Below are positions 34,851-47,000 of a stretch of DNA of 64,000 bases, piece by piece. Location of the stretch: contig QANU01002578.1 of NCBI GenBank assembly GCA_003254905.1, positions 30,268-94,267 of the forward strand, written 5' to 3'. The notes under the pieces were generated by a model, which searched no databases, was not told where the DNA came from, and saw only the letters and a list, made by a program, of their open reading frames with translations. The DNA comes from Nissolia schottii. Taxonomy: Eukaryota; Streptophyta; Magnoliopsida; Fabales; Fabaceae. The translations under genes and the position numbers were made by a program. How positions within the stretch are numbered: position 1 is the first letter of the stretch; each line of letters begins with the position of its first letter.

Positions 34851-36054
34851 GGGTTAATTAAGTTTTTAGTACTTGTAATATGAAAAAGTTTGGTTTTAGT
34901 CCCTTATTGCCAGTTTTAGTCCCTGTAAAATATGAAAATTTGATTTTGGTCCCTGTTGACGGTGGGTGATGGACAGTGCTGACGTGTCACTTGACGTCGC
35001 TGATCGGGCGTCACACGTGGACCCGCCACGTGGCGGAACCCATTTTTGGGTCTAACCTGAACCCAATAACCCGACCCGATAAAAAAAAACCCAAATTTGC
35101 GAAACCTAATTTGCCCCAAAATCCCCAAATCGAGCTTAGGACTCTCCCATGGCTCCACGCTCTTCCTCGCCTATGACGGCCAGCGCCGCGGCATCCCCCG
35201 GCCCTCTTGCTGCCTTTAGCCCCACCAGCTCCTTCAGCTGCAAGATGACCACGAATGACCTCATCGCAAAGCAGATGCGCGTCTCGCGCCAGGAGAATCC
35301 ACACTGTGAGCTGGTCCCCTTCGACCGCCATTGTGCCAACGCGTTCCAGCACTACGTGAACGACACGCTCGCCTTCGCCGTCAAGCGTGGAGGGTTCATG
35401 TACGACACCGTCTCGGAGGAGGGGAAGGTCGAGGTGGACTTCATCTACGAGCCCCCGCAGCAGGGCTCCGAGGAAAATTTGGTAATTTTCAGGGACCCTG
35501 ATGAGTAGAAGCTTGTGGATGCGATCGCGGTGGGTTTGGGAGTGAGAAACAACAGCAAGGTTGACCTTCCCCTTACCATTACCTTGTGGGTCTCGGTGGA
35601 CAGTGGCTGGCAGAAGACGGAGACGACGGAGAGCAGCCACGCGAGCCGACGAGCAGAGAGAAGAGAGAAGCCAAGACGGAGACGGCGACTTGTGCGGTGG
35701 CGAGGGCGGCATGTGGGAGACAATGCGGTGGGGGTGAGGGCGACGGCAACGGGGCACTCTAGCCCTCAATGTGGACGAAGCTCGATTTGGGGATTTGGGG
35801 GGAAATTAGGTTTTGCAAATTTGGGGTTTTTTTTTGAACTAGGTCGGGTAATTGGGTTCGGGTTGGACCCTAAAAATGGGTTCCGCCACGTGTAACGTCC
35901 CGTCAGCGACGTCAAGTGACACGTCAGCACCGTCCACCACCCACCGTCAACAGGGACCAAAATCAAATTTTCATATTTTACAGGGAGTAAAACTGACAAT
36001 GAGGGACTAAACCAAACTTTTTCATATTACAGAGACTAAAAACTTAATTAACCC
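34851..36054 (+). mobile_element. Pack-MULE-like element carrying an NPL4 fragment
   Basis: A 1,204-bp element with long terminal inverted repeats (34851-35137 and 35778-36054). Both ends begin GGGTTAATTAAGTTTTTAGT and stay alike to CCCCAAATCGAGCTT. A 9-bp duplication TTATTTTTA flanks it (34842-34850 and 36055-36063), as expected for Mutator-like transposition, although the T-rich flank makes the match less weighty. The interior (35138-35777) is GC-rich and contains host-gene sequence: NPL4 on the plus strand, then an unidentified GC-rich piece (35548-35777). No transposase. Fits the Pack-MULE class. Confidence 0.85.
35212..35547 (+). pseudogene. NPL4: Captured NPL4 gene fragment
   Basis: About 112 codons clearly related to plant NPL4, the cofactor that with UFD1 guides CDC48/p97 to ubiquitinated substrates. 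The recognisable run starts AFSPTSSF, continues MTTNDLIAKQMRVSRQE, CANAFQHYVNDTLAFAVKR and VEVDFIYEPPQQG, and ends VDAIAVGLGVR. This corresponds to the putative zinc-binding segment between the N-terminal ubiquitin-like and the MPN-like parts. One sense codon is a stop (TAG at 35506-35508), and an upstream bit (35166-35211) looks frameshifted. Both flanks leave the family abruptly. An ATG at 35149 would give a 119-residue product, but there is no evidence that it is made. Confidence 0.85.
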
Positions 36055-36261
36055 TTATTTTTATTTTTATTTTTATTTTGAAACTATGATTCTTTAACTA
36101 GCCTTGTTGGAGAGTGCTAATATGATGATTGTGGACCGTAGTCTTGCTCTTGGATGCTTGCTCCATTTATTTTTTGTAGTCAACGTAATTTGTTTGACCT
36201 GCAACATTATTTCTTCCTACTCTTCCTTATGATTGTAGAAATCATAATAATCTGCTAGAAG

Positions 36262-36775
36262 ATGGATGCCGTTGCTGGAAAAGTCATTGACGGGGCTGAG
36301 CACACTGCTTCTGGAAGAGTTTGGAATCATTTCGAACATAAACGATGACAAATAAAGTAAAAGCCGTGCTCCAGGATGCAGAGGCAAAGGCCAATAACCA
36401 TCAAGTTAGTAATTGGTTGGAGGAGCTGAAAGGTGTGCTTCTTGATGCGGATCGACTGAAGCCTTGAGAAGGAAATTGACGACGGGAAATAACGTGATAA
36501 AAAAGGTACAGATTTTCTTCTCCAAACGGAACTAAATTGCCTATGCTTTTAAAACGGGCCATAAAATGAAAGAAATCAAGAGGAGGCTAGATGATATTGC
36601 AAATAATAGGCTCCAACTCCTATTGAGACTCCAGTTGGTATACAGGCAAAGACAAACTTACTCTTATGTGAGAGAAGATGAAATCGTTGGGAGAGAGGAA
36701 GAAAAGAATCATCTCAAATGTTATTTATTTGACATCAATGTGAGGGATAATGCTTCTGTAATTTTTAAGGTTGTC
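36262..36775 (+). pseudogene. CC-NBS-LRR resistance gene, N-terminal relic
   Basis: Begins ATGGATGCCGTTGC and encodes the Rx-type coiled-coil domain of a CNL disease-resistance protein: KAVLQDAEAKANNHQVSNW, then LEELKGVLLDAD. Later pieces KMKEIKRRLDDIANNR and YSYVREDEIVGREEEK mark the entry to the NB-ARC domain. Frames shift near 36345 and there are stops near 36465-36500. The sequence ends before the P-loop, where LTR DNA starts (about 36836). The rest of the gene (NB-ARC, LRR) is gone. A leader with an acceptor (TTGTAG at about 36238) precedes the ATG. Confidence 0.87.
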
Positions 36776-36835
36776 AAACTCGAGAGTTTGAGTAAACTCG
36801 TGGAGTCTCAGCAAACTCGAATCGTAAACTCATAT

Positions 36836-37770
36836 GAATGGGTGTGAGAACATTGCATCCTCAGTGGGAATCCTAAGGGCTTAACTATCCGTTTCGATTC
36901 ATTTATGATTCAGGCAACTTATAAGATCTCTAGGTGTCAAAATAAACTAAAATTCCTACTTATTTTAATCTATGCTAATCCTGATCAGCTTTAACCTAAT
37001 TAACTAGGTGACATGGGAATTCTAATCTTTCATTACCTATAAGGGTTTTGTGCTTTCTAAACCTAATCATTTAAGTATCATTCTTTCGTAACTTAAAGGC
37101 CTCATAAAGGCAGTAGCTTTATAGTGTATACATATCTTATTATCATGTACATACAACACATATATCATGCATGAAGGGAATCCGGGATTTCTCCTGTGTG
37201 CCCTGTCAGGTATCTCCATTGAGGCAGCATCCTTCTTGTCATTTCTCCCATGTACCCAGGGTCGTCACCCCCTACCAGTGTACAACCTGCTCCGTATCTC
37301 GTATTCTTATCTAAGGCAGAACTCATATCGGAGGTGGTAGCTAACCACAGACGCATTTAGCGTATANAAAGTGATCATCCCTGCATACCAGGTGGTGAGG
37401 GGCTTGACCTATGACAAGCTGCGGGGGGACATCGTATTCTTGTTCTTGACCTAATTTTCATATTTCATTTGACATATTCTGCTTATGTAACAATTTCGTA
37501 TTCTCTGCCTAAACTCTCTTGTTCTTTCTTCATATCTTTCCTTTCCTCTTCATTCTTTTATCATCTCCTTTCTTTTCTCTCAAGTCACTTTCTTTGAGAC
37601 ATTTACTTTTTAGTAGCATATTGAAACATATTCTAGCTTTTCACAGTAGAACTAAGCTTGTTTCCTTGATATTAACCAATCCATCTTGCAAGATTGGTGA
37701 GGGACGTGCCTGCAGATGGCCAAGAGAAAGGGATTCCCTATTATATTACTACGTACATATCTTCCTGGTA
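36836..37770 (-). mobile_element. Family B LTR, left part (copy B1)
   Basis: From TGAATGGGTGTGAGAACATTGC onward it matches 44570-45545 of the complete LTR B2. The first ~540 bp of the LTR are missing at the junction with the CNL relic. An N lies at 37367. The LTR is interrupted at 37770 by a solo LTR and resumes at 40468. Confidence 0.8.
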
Positions 37771-40467
37771 TGTAACACCCCTACTAACTGCCCACTTCCA
37801 TGGTAGTAAGCAATGCTCACAGGATTGTTAATCGTTGTGTCAGGTTACCTTTCGCCCTTACCTTTACCTTTGTAAATAGCTTATACGTAAAATATGGACC
37901 ACTTTGGAGATTGTTCGTGTGCTTATCAAGTTGTAAACTAGGAGCCGTGCGTGATTAAGATAACATATAACAATAGGCGCTAATAACCGATGTAGAACAT
38001 AAAAAGTAGGTGCACATATTTAATTACAAGCAAGGTCCCAAAACATAATTATACATAGTCTTAATACTAGATATTTACACAAAATGTATAAAAGTCATAA
38101 AACATAAAGTCATAAAGCATTATACAAAACATCTCGCATCCATTGCCTCAGTGTGTCGATGGCTTCAGCTATTCTGCTCAAGTTGTTATCCATCCTCCAT
38201 CTACCACGCGTCCCGTTCATCAATCCATTCGCTTTGCACACCTGGATCCATAACTGAGTGGGGGTGAGAACTCTTAGTCCTCAGTGGGGTTCCTTAGCAC
38301 TACTTAACGTTCATTTTCTCAGTTATCCTCTAGGCCGTTCAGGAGAGTTCTACATACTAAAATCCTATTGATTATTATCTCTGCCTAGGATCCTGAACAA
38401 CTTTACTTAATTAACTAAGTGATTGGGGATCTAATCTTTCTTATCTAGGTTCTCGCGCTTTCTATTCCTATCATAACATAACCACATCATAACCACATAT
38501 ACATGTATGCAAGGTGATCGTGCCTCATGCGTTCCCTTCAAGCATGGTGACGTTTATTAATGCCTGTGTTCCCTTCGAGCTTGCTATTGCGCACCAATGC
38601 ATGAGACTTATCATCATTCCTTGGCCTGTGTCACACTCCCACGTACACCCCGGGCCCGTCGACCCGCATGGCAGTGCACGACCTACCTTTTCTGCCTATT
38701 CCTCAAGGACACATGACTCCACCCCCTTACCGGGTGGCGAGGGGTCGCCTTCATTTGGGCTAAGCCAGAAGTGGACCACATCATCATTCATTCATTCTTT
38801 CATAGCATTTCATTCATAACATTGACCTTTCATAACATTCCATTCATAACTTTGACCTTTCATATGCACATTAATCTTTCTCATCATGCTCTTGTTCCTA
38901 CCTTTCATTATCATCTTCATTCATTAGGCGTTCATTAAGCAATAAACCTCTAGTGATCTATCATCATGATGCATGCTTTCTCAAACACATAAACATATAA
39001 TCACATAATCACGTCATGCTCAAAATATAAGTCATTTGGGCATGGGAGTGTTGGAACCAGGCAGCATAAAATATCTTTCCTAACTTTACTTTCATAAACT
39101 TTCATAAAATGGTTCCCATGAAGCAACCACGGTTCAGGCCGCTCAGCGCCCATTGAAGCCGCTTAGCGTTCAGTGGTACCGCTCAGCGGTCCCTAGAGTC
39201 AACCTAGTCACAGATCAGTTTTCAAAGCATTTTCCAAAGGTTATCTCCCAGGCCGCTCAGCGGTTCATGGAGCCGCTCAGCGCCCTGGGCGTGACTAAAG
39301 TTCCCCCTTTGGTTTTCTTGCATTTCTTTCAAACTGTTTCCATGGCCACTTCTTGGGCTTCACCACCAGTTCCAACCATCACCATACAGTCATGTTTAAC
39401 TTAGAAAACATAGCAAAGTCATCTACCTATCCTAACCAAGCAATTCTAACATAACACATAACAGGAATATACAAGCACACAAGCACATAGGCCACCAAGG
39501 AGGTGAGCTAGCTTAGGATTACCCACCTTCTTAGAGTCCTAAAGAGGATTAGATATGGCTATGGAGATGAGGGTGTTAAGTTCTTCAACTGGCTCCCAGT
39601 TCCTAACAGTGCTTCAGCAGAGTCTTTGGACCGAATGAATTTCCGGCAAAGTTTCAGGAGGGATGTGAATTTGTGAAAAATGAAGGAAATGAGGGGGCAT
39701 TTATAAGGGAGGGAGGTCGTGGGCTGTAGGGGTAGTTTTGTCCAAAAATTTGGCCAAAATTACTATTTTGCCCTTTCCTAATTTAATTTCTTAATTAATT
39801 AATTGTTTTGGATAATTATAAGGTCAAATCAGGTCAAATCAACGAATAGTGACCCATATTTTAATATTTTTCCTTGGAAAATCTGATTACCAATGTGGTC
39901 AATGCAGATGTGGGTCCCACCCGGTCCCGTTTCGCTCACATTCGGTCGCTCGCACTCCCAGTGCGTCGCGCACGGTTGTCCGAAAAATAATCCGAGCATA
40001 CCGTCGCGATCCCCTAATTTCCCTTGACATAGAATTGAGGTCAACTCAAAGCATTTGTGAATCTTTCTCCGGAGGAGTATTTTGCACAGATACCTTTGAC
40101 TCGTTATCTCTCGTCGGTGTCCGAACAGGACCGTTCTGCTGGCGTTTCAGCGATCGCCTGTTCTCGCCCATTTTTCCTTATGAGGTTTTGGCAAATCTAG
40201 GGTATTTTGAAATCTTTCCCTCCATAAAGTATGATTCCTGGAGACTTGAGGCCCTCTTCTCAGTTCTACTGGCTAATCCGAAACCGAGCAGAACTCCGTT
40301 TTTCCGACGGTTTGATTTTTCCATCAAAATCTTTGGACCAAGAGAAATATTTTATGTGCCTTCAGATTTTCGAAAAACTAAACAGAAAAGTTTCTACGAA
40401 CATGTATAATTACCCAGATTCGTTTGTTACGCGAAATCTTTGTAAGGGAAAAAATCCGGACGTTACG
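37771..40467 (-). mobile_element. Solo LTR, family A (copy A2), nested
   Basis: 2,697 bp, starting TGTAACACCCC and ending GACGTTACG (a decayed TGTTACA). Flanked by TGGTA (37766-37770) and CGGTA (40468-40472), a 5-bp duplication with one C/T change. It contains the CCGCTCAGCGG cluster (39135-39290) and the conserved block GTGCGTCGCGCACGG (39961). It sits inside a family B LTR, so it is younger than that LTR. Confidence 0.82.
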
Positions 40468-40616
40468 CGGTATACCGAACCCATTGTGGTTGGAACCATC
40501 TTAAGACCTCATTTGTTCCCTATATTCAGTTATTATCTTTATATGATTACCTGATTGAACTTTTAGTTATCTAGGGTCGCCCTAAAGCTCTACTGGCCAC
40601 CCATTCCTCATGATGC

Positions 40617-40675
40617 ATATATATATATATACATATATGTATATATACATGTATATATATATATATGTATATATC
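40617..40675. repeat. AT-rich microsatellite
   Basis: Imperfect (AT)n with interspersed TACATG, inside LTR B1. Confidence 0.85.
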
Positions 40676-41766
40676 CCATTCACATTTACATAATCATAAA
40701 ACCTGTAACTAAAGTGCACTTAGTGTTTTCAAGGCACTCATACTCTCAAAGGCTCGGACTTTCCTTTTATCTTGAAATTTCCTCTTTACCTTTGTAATCT
40801 CAATACCCTATCTTCCTTTTAATTCTTTTAGATTCTCTCTTTCACCTTAATACCTCAAACTTACAACCCTAAACCTAATTTCTCCTGATTCTATATTTTC
40901 TTGCTTCCCTTTGTATACTTAACCTAATTTCACTCTAAAGTTTCTTAGACTCTCACCTGCCTTCCAAACCCTACTCTCTTATACTTTTTTATGTGAAACC
41001 TAAATTGGATTATACATGCAATCACTCTCATACTCAATTTTCTCACACTTGAACTTCACTCAAAACTCCCTAAATTTACACTCTTAAAACCCTACTTGTG
41101 CTCTTACCTAAGCTCTTAATCCAAATTTGTACTATGTGTACATACACTCTCAAAACTTATTTCTTTAACTTAACTACTAGCCCAAATCCTCTGTCTCAAG
41201 TGTATGAATCAAAACCCTAAACCTAACTCTTCTAACTTCTAAAACCGAATTATGACTAATATATCTATTTACTTTAAAATTTTGTTTCCTTGTCTTGAAA
41301 TTTCACTTAAAATCTCTTAATTCTCTTATGCCAAAGTCAAAACCTTAACCTTACCTTACAATTAGACCCTTATAGCCGAAGTCATGCTAGATGTTTATTT
41401 ACTCTCAAATCTCTTTTTCTCAGCTTAAAATCTTACTCAAACTCCTTAAAGCCTACATGCAAGAAATAGAAACCTAAACTTGCTAAATCCTTCTTGAAAA
41501 CCGAATTCACTCAGTGCCTAGGCAACCTCAAGACTTAATTTCCTTAATCCAATTTTTCACCAAATCCTCTCAAATCTCGTCTTAAATCTCGCTAAAAACA
41601 CAAGAGCACAATTTAGTCACAATACAAGAAAAACCAACCCACTTAAGTAGTGGTGTTTCGGATTACCCATACTTTAGACAACTTGACAAGATTCTTGGCT
41701 ATTCAAAGAAGGGACCTTGGATGACTTTGATAAGACACCAAGGCTTGCATGCAAGATCCTCCAAGT

Positions 41767-41938
41767 AGGGGTGCACACGGGTCGGGTCGGGTCGGACCCG
41801 CCCGTGCCACTCATCCGACCCGACCATTAGCGGGTCGGGTCGGGTCGGGTAAATTCGTGTTTTTTTCACCTGCACCCGCCAGACCCGCCACCCGCCTGGG
41901 TCGGGTTGGGTAAGGCGGGTCGGCGGGTGACCCCCCCC
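41767..41938. mobile_element. Fragment of a GGGTCGGGTC-rich element (hAT MITE-like)
   Basis: Starts TAGGGGTGCACACGGGTCGGG, the style of terminal sequence seen in small plant hAT-type elements, and is rich in GGGTC pentamers and their complement. It interrupts LTR B1 (the phrase before it continues in LTR B2 without the insert). The far end is lost at an N (41939). Confidence 0.5.
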
Positions 41939-42667
41939 NGAAATGAAGAAAGAAAGCAAAGAAGATGAACAAAGGATGAGAGCAAGGGAACTGATTGGCA
42001 CAAGCTTAACTAGCTTTGGTTTGCTTGCTTTGTATTTATAAGCATTGTGAAAGTAAGAGAGCTGAATGATTGCTTAAGCTGAAATGCTTATAATTTATGA
42101 AGTTTTAGAATTAATAAGAATTGAAAGAAATTAAGAATTGATGGCCAGTTTGAGTTGTCATCATGCATGTGTTTGATTGCCTAATCTTTGACAAGTGTTT
42201 GCCTTACCTGTGCTTAATCCAAGCTGCCATGTGTTTGGCCGAATTAATTGATGATTAATTGTGCTAAATTCAGCTGAAAGCATGTGTATTTGTTTAGTAA
42301 TTTTCCATGAATGTATGGCGACGTGTGTCGCCACACATGCGTAGTGATTTGACAGGGATTCTATAAAATTTTTCTAGCATGAGGACATCATCTATAAATA
42401 TTTCTAATGAGGAAATTCAATTAATTAATGGTACTTGCGAATCAACTTTCATAAAAGTATGTTTCACTAATACCGTTTAGAAATTAGTTTTAATTCCACT
42501 GACGAAAGATAATTGATTTCGAGAGTTTACGAATTCCCGCGAGAATCGAAACTATTACCTTGATAGTTATTCTTAAAATAACATAGTGATTTAGATTCTA
42601 ATCCTAATAAATCACTTTCACATAATCTTCTAGTTTCTTAAAAATTTGCTAAAGGAAGTGGAGTGTT

Positions 42668-43888
42668 ACATGATGCTCCTGAATCGTTTAGTACAGTTAA
42701 GGTCTTATCCATCATTACGCACTTACCAAGGATAAGATCTTTTGCATCCTGGGCTTCTTCTGCCGACAGAGTGAAAACTTGTCCCGTCCGCTGGGCAGTA
42801 GGCAGGGGTACCTTGCAATCTCTGACAAAATGTCCGCTTTTGCCGCACCTGAAGCAAACTCCCTGTCCTACTAAGCAATTTCCCTCGTATGGCTTGCCGC
42901 ACTTCTGGCTAGGTGGGTAGCTTCCTCCTCCTGGTTGTTTTCCACGAGCATCTTGCCCTTGGCCATTTCCCCTCTGCAATGGCCTTTGTACTTGTTGTCC
43001 CAGCCTAGGTTGCCCTTGCTGAAATTGGTTTTCGGCCAGTCTTGGCCTTTGCTGTTGCTGTTGTTGGTGCAGCACCATATCCCTGTTAGGGTATTGGGCT
43101 TGGAACGGTCCCTTTTTCCTCTGCTCTGGTTGTGAACTTCCTTGTTCAGCCAATTTTCTCTTAAGCTTCTCATTTCGAAAATCTGCCAAATTCTTCAAAG
43201 CCTCTTCCTGCGCCAAACATGTATTGACCAGGGTAGCATAGTCCTCAATGCCCAAGATACAGATCGATCTCTGCAGCTCCAACTTAAGTCCCCTTTGATA
43301 TCTGTCGCATTTCCACTTTTCGCCGGGGGTTAACTGATAGGTTCTAGAGTACCTGCACAACTTTTCAAACTTGGTCGTATACTCTTCCACTGACATTGTT
43401 CCCTGCTTCAATTTTAAGAACTCATCATCCTTCCTTTCCCTGAGCTCCCTGGGAAAGTACTTGTTGGTAAAAGCCACCGTAAACTGATTCCAGGTAATCT
43501 GAGCTCCTCATTGCTCCAAAAGGGGCCTAACCGTATTCCACCATTCTCTTGCAGCACCTTTGAATTTTCTGGTGGCAAAACAAACCTTTTGAGCGTCCGT
43601 ACATGGGATATCTTCAAAGATCTGCTCCATTCCCGTGAGCCAGTCATCTACCTGCTCTGGATCCATAACCCCTTCAAAGATAGGAGGGTTTGCCCTTCCA
43701 AATTCTGCATACCTCTGCGCATTGGCCTCCTGCGCAGTTGGGGCTGCATTCCTCTGTTCTATCGCATCGGCTATCCTATTTGCTGCTTTAGCCATTTCCC
43801 TTATAAGGTCTGCGAAGTCCGCAGGCTCGGGAGTACGCTGTGTATTATCCCTACGTAGCGGTATGGCTAACCTGCACAACCTGCACAA
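42668..43888 (-). pseudogene. Del/Tekay-like chromovirus gag with start of protease
   Basis: One reading frame on the minus strand with a single in-frame TGA at 43508-43510. It holds the gag core (WNTVRPLL before the stop, FPRELRERKDDEF and LKQGTMSVEEY after), a glutamine-rich linker, a CCHC zinc knuckle (CFRCGKSGHFVRDC), and then the protease start with the catalytic DSGA at the very end. Reverse transcriptase, RNase H and integrase are absent because LTR B1 begins there. Gag packages the genomic RNA; this copy could at best supply part of it. Confidence 0.88.
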
Positions 43889-44020
43889 ATTCCGAATTAA
43901 TCAGGCTCAAGAAAAGCTAGTGCACATAAAATCAGCACATAGAACTTAGTAGCATTATACAATGTTAACATGCCCGGAAGCATAAATTGGCGCAGTCCTC
44001 AGGCTCACTTGGACCGACCG

Positions 44021-44031
44021 CTTTGATACCA
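44021..44031 (-). other. Primer-binding site, initiator tRNA-Met
   Basis: On the minus strand TGGTATCAAAG, 4 bp from the LTR end. It orients gag and LTR B2 as one minus-strand element. Confidence 0.75.
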
Positions 44032-44035
44032 AAAA

Positions 44036-47000
44036 TATAACACCCTAGCTAGCTGTTTACGCTTAAGTCGCAAATAATGTTCACTAGTTTGTTACTTTCT
44101 CATTTGGAATACCTTTAGTCCTATATTGCTTTCGAAAATACACTTTACTGAAAATATGGACCAATTTAAACATAAAGTATAAGAGACGCGTACGAAGAAA
44201 CACACACACACACATATATATATGCAAGCGATGGAGTCTAGAAGACTTAGGCGTTCTACGTCACAACACATAATAATCTTAAGGCAATTATAGAAAACAT
44301 AATTTACATCCATTCATAGTGGTCCAACAACAGTTGCACACTTAGTTATATACATACATACACTTAATGCACATAAAAAGCTAATGACATGTCTAAGCCA
44401 TTGAGCTATTACAAAATATAACGCTTAATCGTCACGATACGCCAGTTGAAAACATAATTCTTCTGCTCCCGTGAAATGGCCCGTGCGTCAGCGAACTTTA
44501 CAGAAGCCGATACCATGACGATTCCGAAGTCAACTCCTCAGCAGATTCTTCATGCGCTCCTGGAATCATAATGAATGGGGGTGAGAACATTGCGTCCTCA
44601 GTGGGAAATCCTAGGGCATAACTATCTGTTTGATTCATTTATGATCCAGGCCACTCAGGAGATTTCTAGGTGTCAAAGCATACTAAAATTCCTACTTATT
44701 TTAATCCATACTAGTCCTGAGCAACTTTAGCTAATTAATTAAGTAACAGGAGAATTCTAATCTTTCATTACCTATAAGGTTTTCGTGCTTTCTAAACCTA
44801 ATCGTTTACGTATCGTGACGTTGGATCGCATACGTCCATACCATAGAAACCTCATAAAAAGGCAGTCTTGTGAAATCCTCCTTCACTGGACATTGTCTTA
44901 TAGCATATACATATATTATTATCGTATACATACAACACATATATCATGCATGAAGGGAATCTGGGAGTTTTCTTATGCGTCCTATCAGGTATTTCCATTG
45001 AGACAGCATCCTTTTTGTCCCTTCCCCATGCACCCAGCAGGACCGTCGTCCCCTCACTAGGTACAACCTACTTAATAACAGCAGCAATAAATAAGCAAAG
45101 CTCATACCCGAGGTGGTAGCGAGCCACAGAAGCATTTATCGTAAATATATTAATAAATTTTCCATCCCAGCATGCAAGGTGGCGAGGGACTTTAAAAAGC
45201 CGAGGACGGACTTTGTGTTATTCCTAATTTTAGCCCTTTTGGGCATATCATGCTTACTTAGCACATTTGTATGTTCTAGCCTATTAGCACATTTGTACGT
45301 TCTAGCCTTTCTTTTATCATAGCTCTCTTTTCTCTCATGTATTGATTTTCTTTCAGCAACATAATAACATCATAATTCTTTCAGCAACATAATAACAGCA
45401 GATTCTAATTTGTTTCACAACAGATTTAAGCATGCTTCCTCAGCATTAACCAATCCGTCGTGCAAGATTGGTGAGGGGCATGTCTATTGATATGCCAAGA
45501 GAAAAGGGTTCTCTATTATATAACTACATACATATCTTCTAGGTACACCAATCGGAACCATCTTAAGATCTTGTTCATTCCTTATGTTCAGTTATTATCT
45601 TTTATAATTACCTGATTAATCTTCTAGTTATCTAAGGTTTCCCTAACGCTCTAATGACAACTCATTCCTCATGATGCTAATAATATAATATATATGACAC
45701 ATATAAGTTCACAGTCATAAAACTGCAAACCAAAGTGCACTAGTGTTTTCAGGATGTACATGCTCTTAAGGACTTTGACCTTTAAACCTATCTTAGAATT
45801 TCCATTTTACTTTTGTACGTCTGTACTCTCGATACCCTGACTTATTCTAATTCCTTTAGATTCTCCTTTTTAATATATACTTATATTTTTAAACCGAATT
45901 GCTCTCTACTCTCTATGCTCATGTATACACATTTTCTTGCTTTCTTTTTCACTTTTAACCTAATTCCACTCTAAAGCTTCTTAAACTCTCATGTATCCTC
46001 TAAAATCCCTAATCTCTCATACTTTTCTATGTGAAACCCGAATTGCATTATATATGCAATCACCCTCAAGACTCACTTCTGTCGCACTTGAAACTTCATC
46101 CAAAACTCCTTAAACTCACATATATGCACAAAACCCTAATTATACTCTACTTAAGCACTTAACCCGAATTTGTACTATATGTACATGCACCCTCAAACTC
46201 ATTTCTCACAAAAACAAACCCAGAATTGTAGTTCAAATTCCCAAAATTCCAATTTTACCCTTTTTACCCAAAATGTCATTTTTACCCGAAATTTCTGATT
46301 TTCTTCCGAATTTTAGTTATCAAAAACCCGAAGGACCCAAGACTTCACCCGAAAGTTTTTGATACCTCTAAACTCAATTTTCATATCAACAAACCCAAAT
46401 TTTCAACCCTTATTTTCAAAATTCCTGTTTTTCCCTTTTTTGCCCGAAAACGTCGTTTACTCAATTTATCCGAAAAATTCGTCGAGGGCTCCAAAAATTT
46501 TGAAACTTATCACCCCCACTCAAGTTATTGTGTAGATTTCAAAAACGATGTTAGTTTTTCAATTTGAAAATCCCAGCATACAGTTCAGCCCCAAAACAGA
46601 ATCAGTTCTCATAATTTCTCTAAATCTCACATGCAATGTCCAAACCCTAATTTTACCTTAACTAAGCTCTTGTACTTGAATTTTTTTACCTATGTTCTTA
46701 CACTCTCAAATCTCATTTTCTTTGCTTAAAAATTCACTCAAGTTCTCTAAGTTTTCCATGCATGTATCAAAACCGTAATTTCCACTAAGTTTTAAGTCTC
46801 AAACTCGAATTCATTCTATGTGCTCATGTACTCTTTAGACCTAATTTTTCTTAGTGAAACCTTTACCAAAATCTCTTAAATTCTCTTGCCTTTAGACATC
46901 CCTAAAAACACAAGCATAATTTAGTTTCATAGGAACATAATCACAAAATCGTAACTAAGGCAAAAATCACAATGCAAGCAAAATCAAACCACTTAAGCAG

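Larger units (their letters stand above)
40468..42667 (-). mobile_element. Family B LTR, right part (copy B1)
   Basis: Matches 45550-48191 of LTR B2 (GGAACCATCTTAAGA, AATGTATGGCGACGTGTGTCG) and ends GGAAGTGGAGTGTTACA. It directly abuts the protease region of the gag at 42668 without a purine tract, so pol was lost or the LTR inserted there. Confidence 0.78.

Noticed and set aside
35011..35769. 252-codon minus-strand open frame
   Set aside because: It is the antisense of the captured NPL4 piece and one inverted repeat; the plus strand carries the recognisable protein.
41767..41938. GGGTC repeats as a satellite or telomere variant
   Set aside because: They occur once, within a MITE-like insert in an LTR, and on both strands.
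7619..44031. tRNA genes suggested by TGGTATCAGAG matches
   Set aside because: These are retrotransposon primer-binding sites beside LTR ends; no cloverleaf is present.
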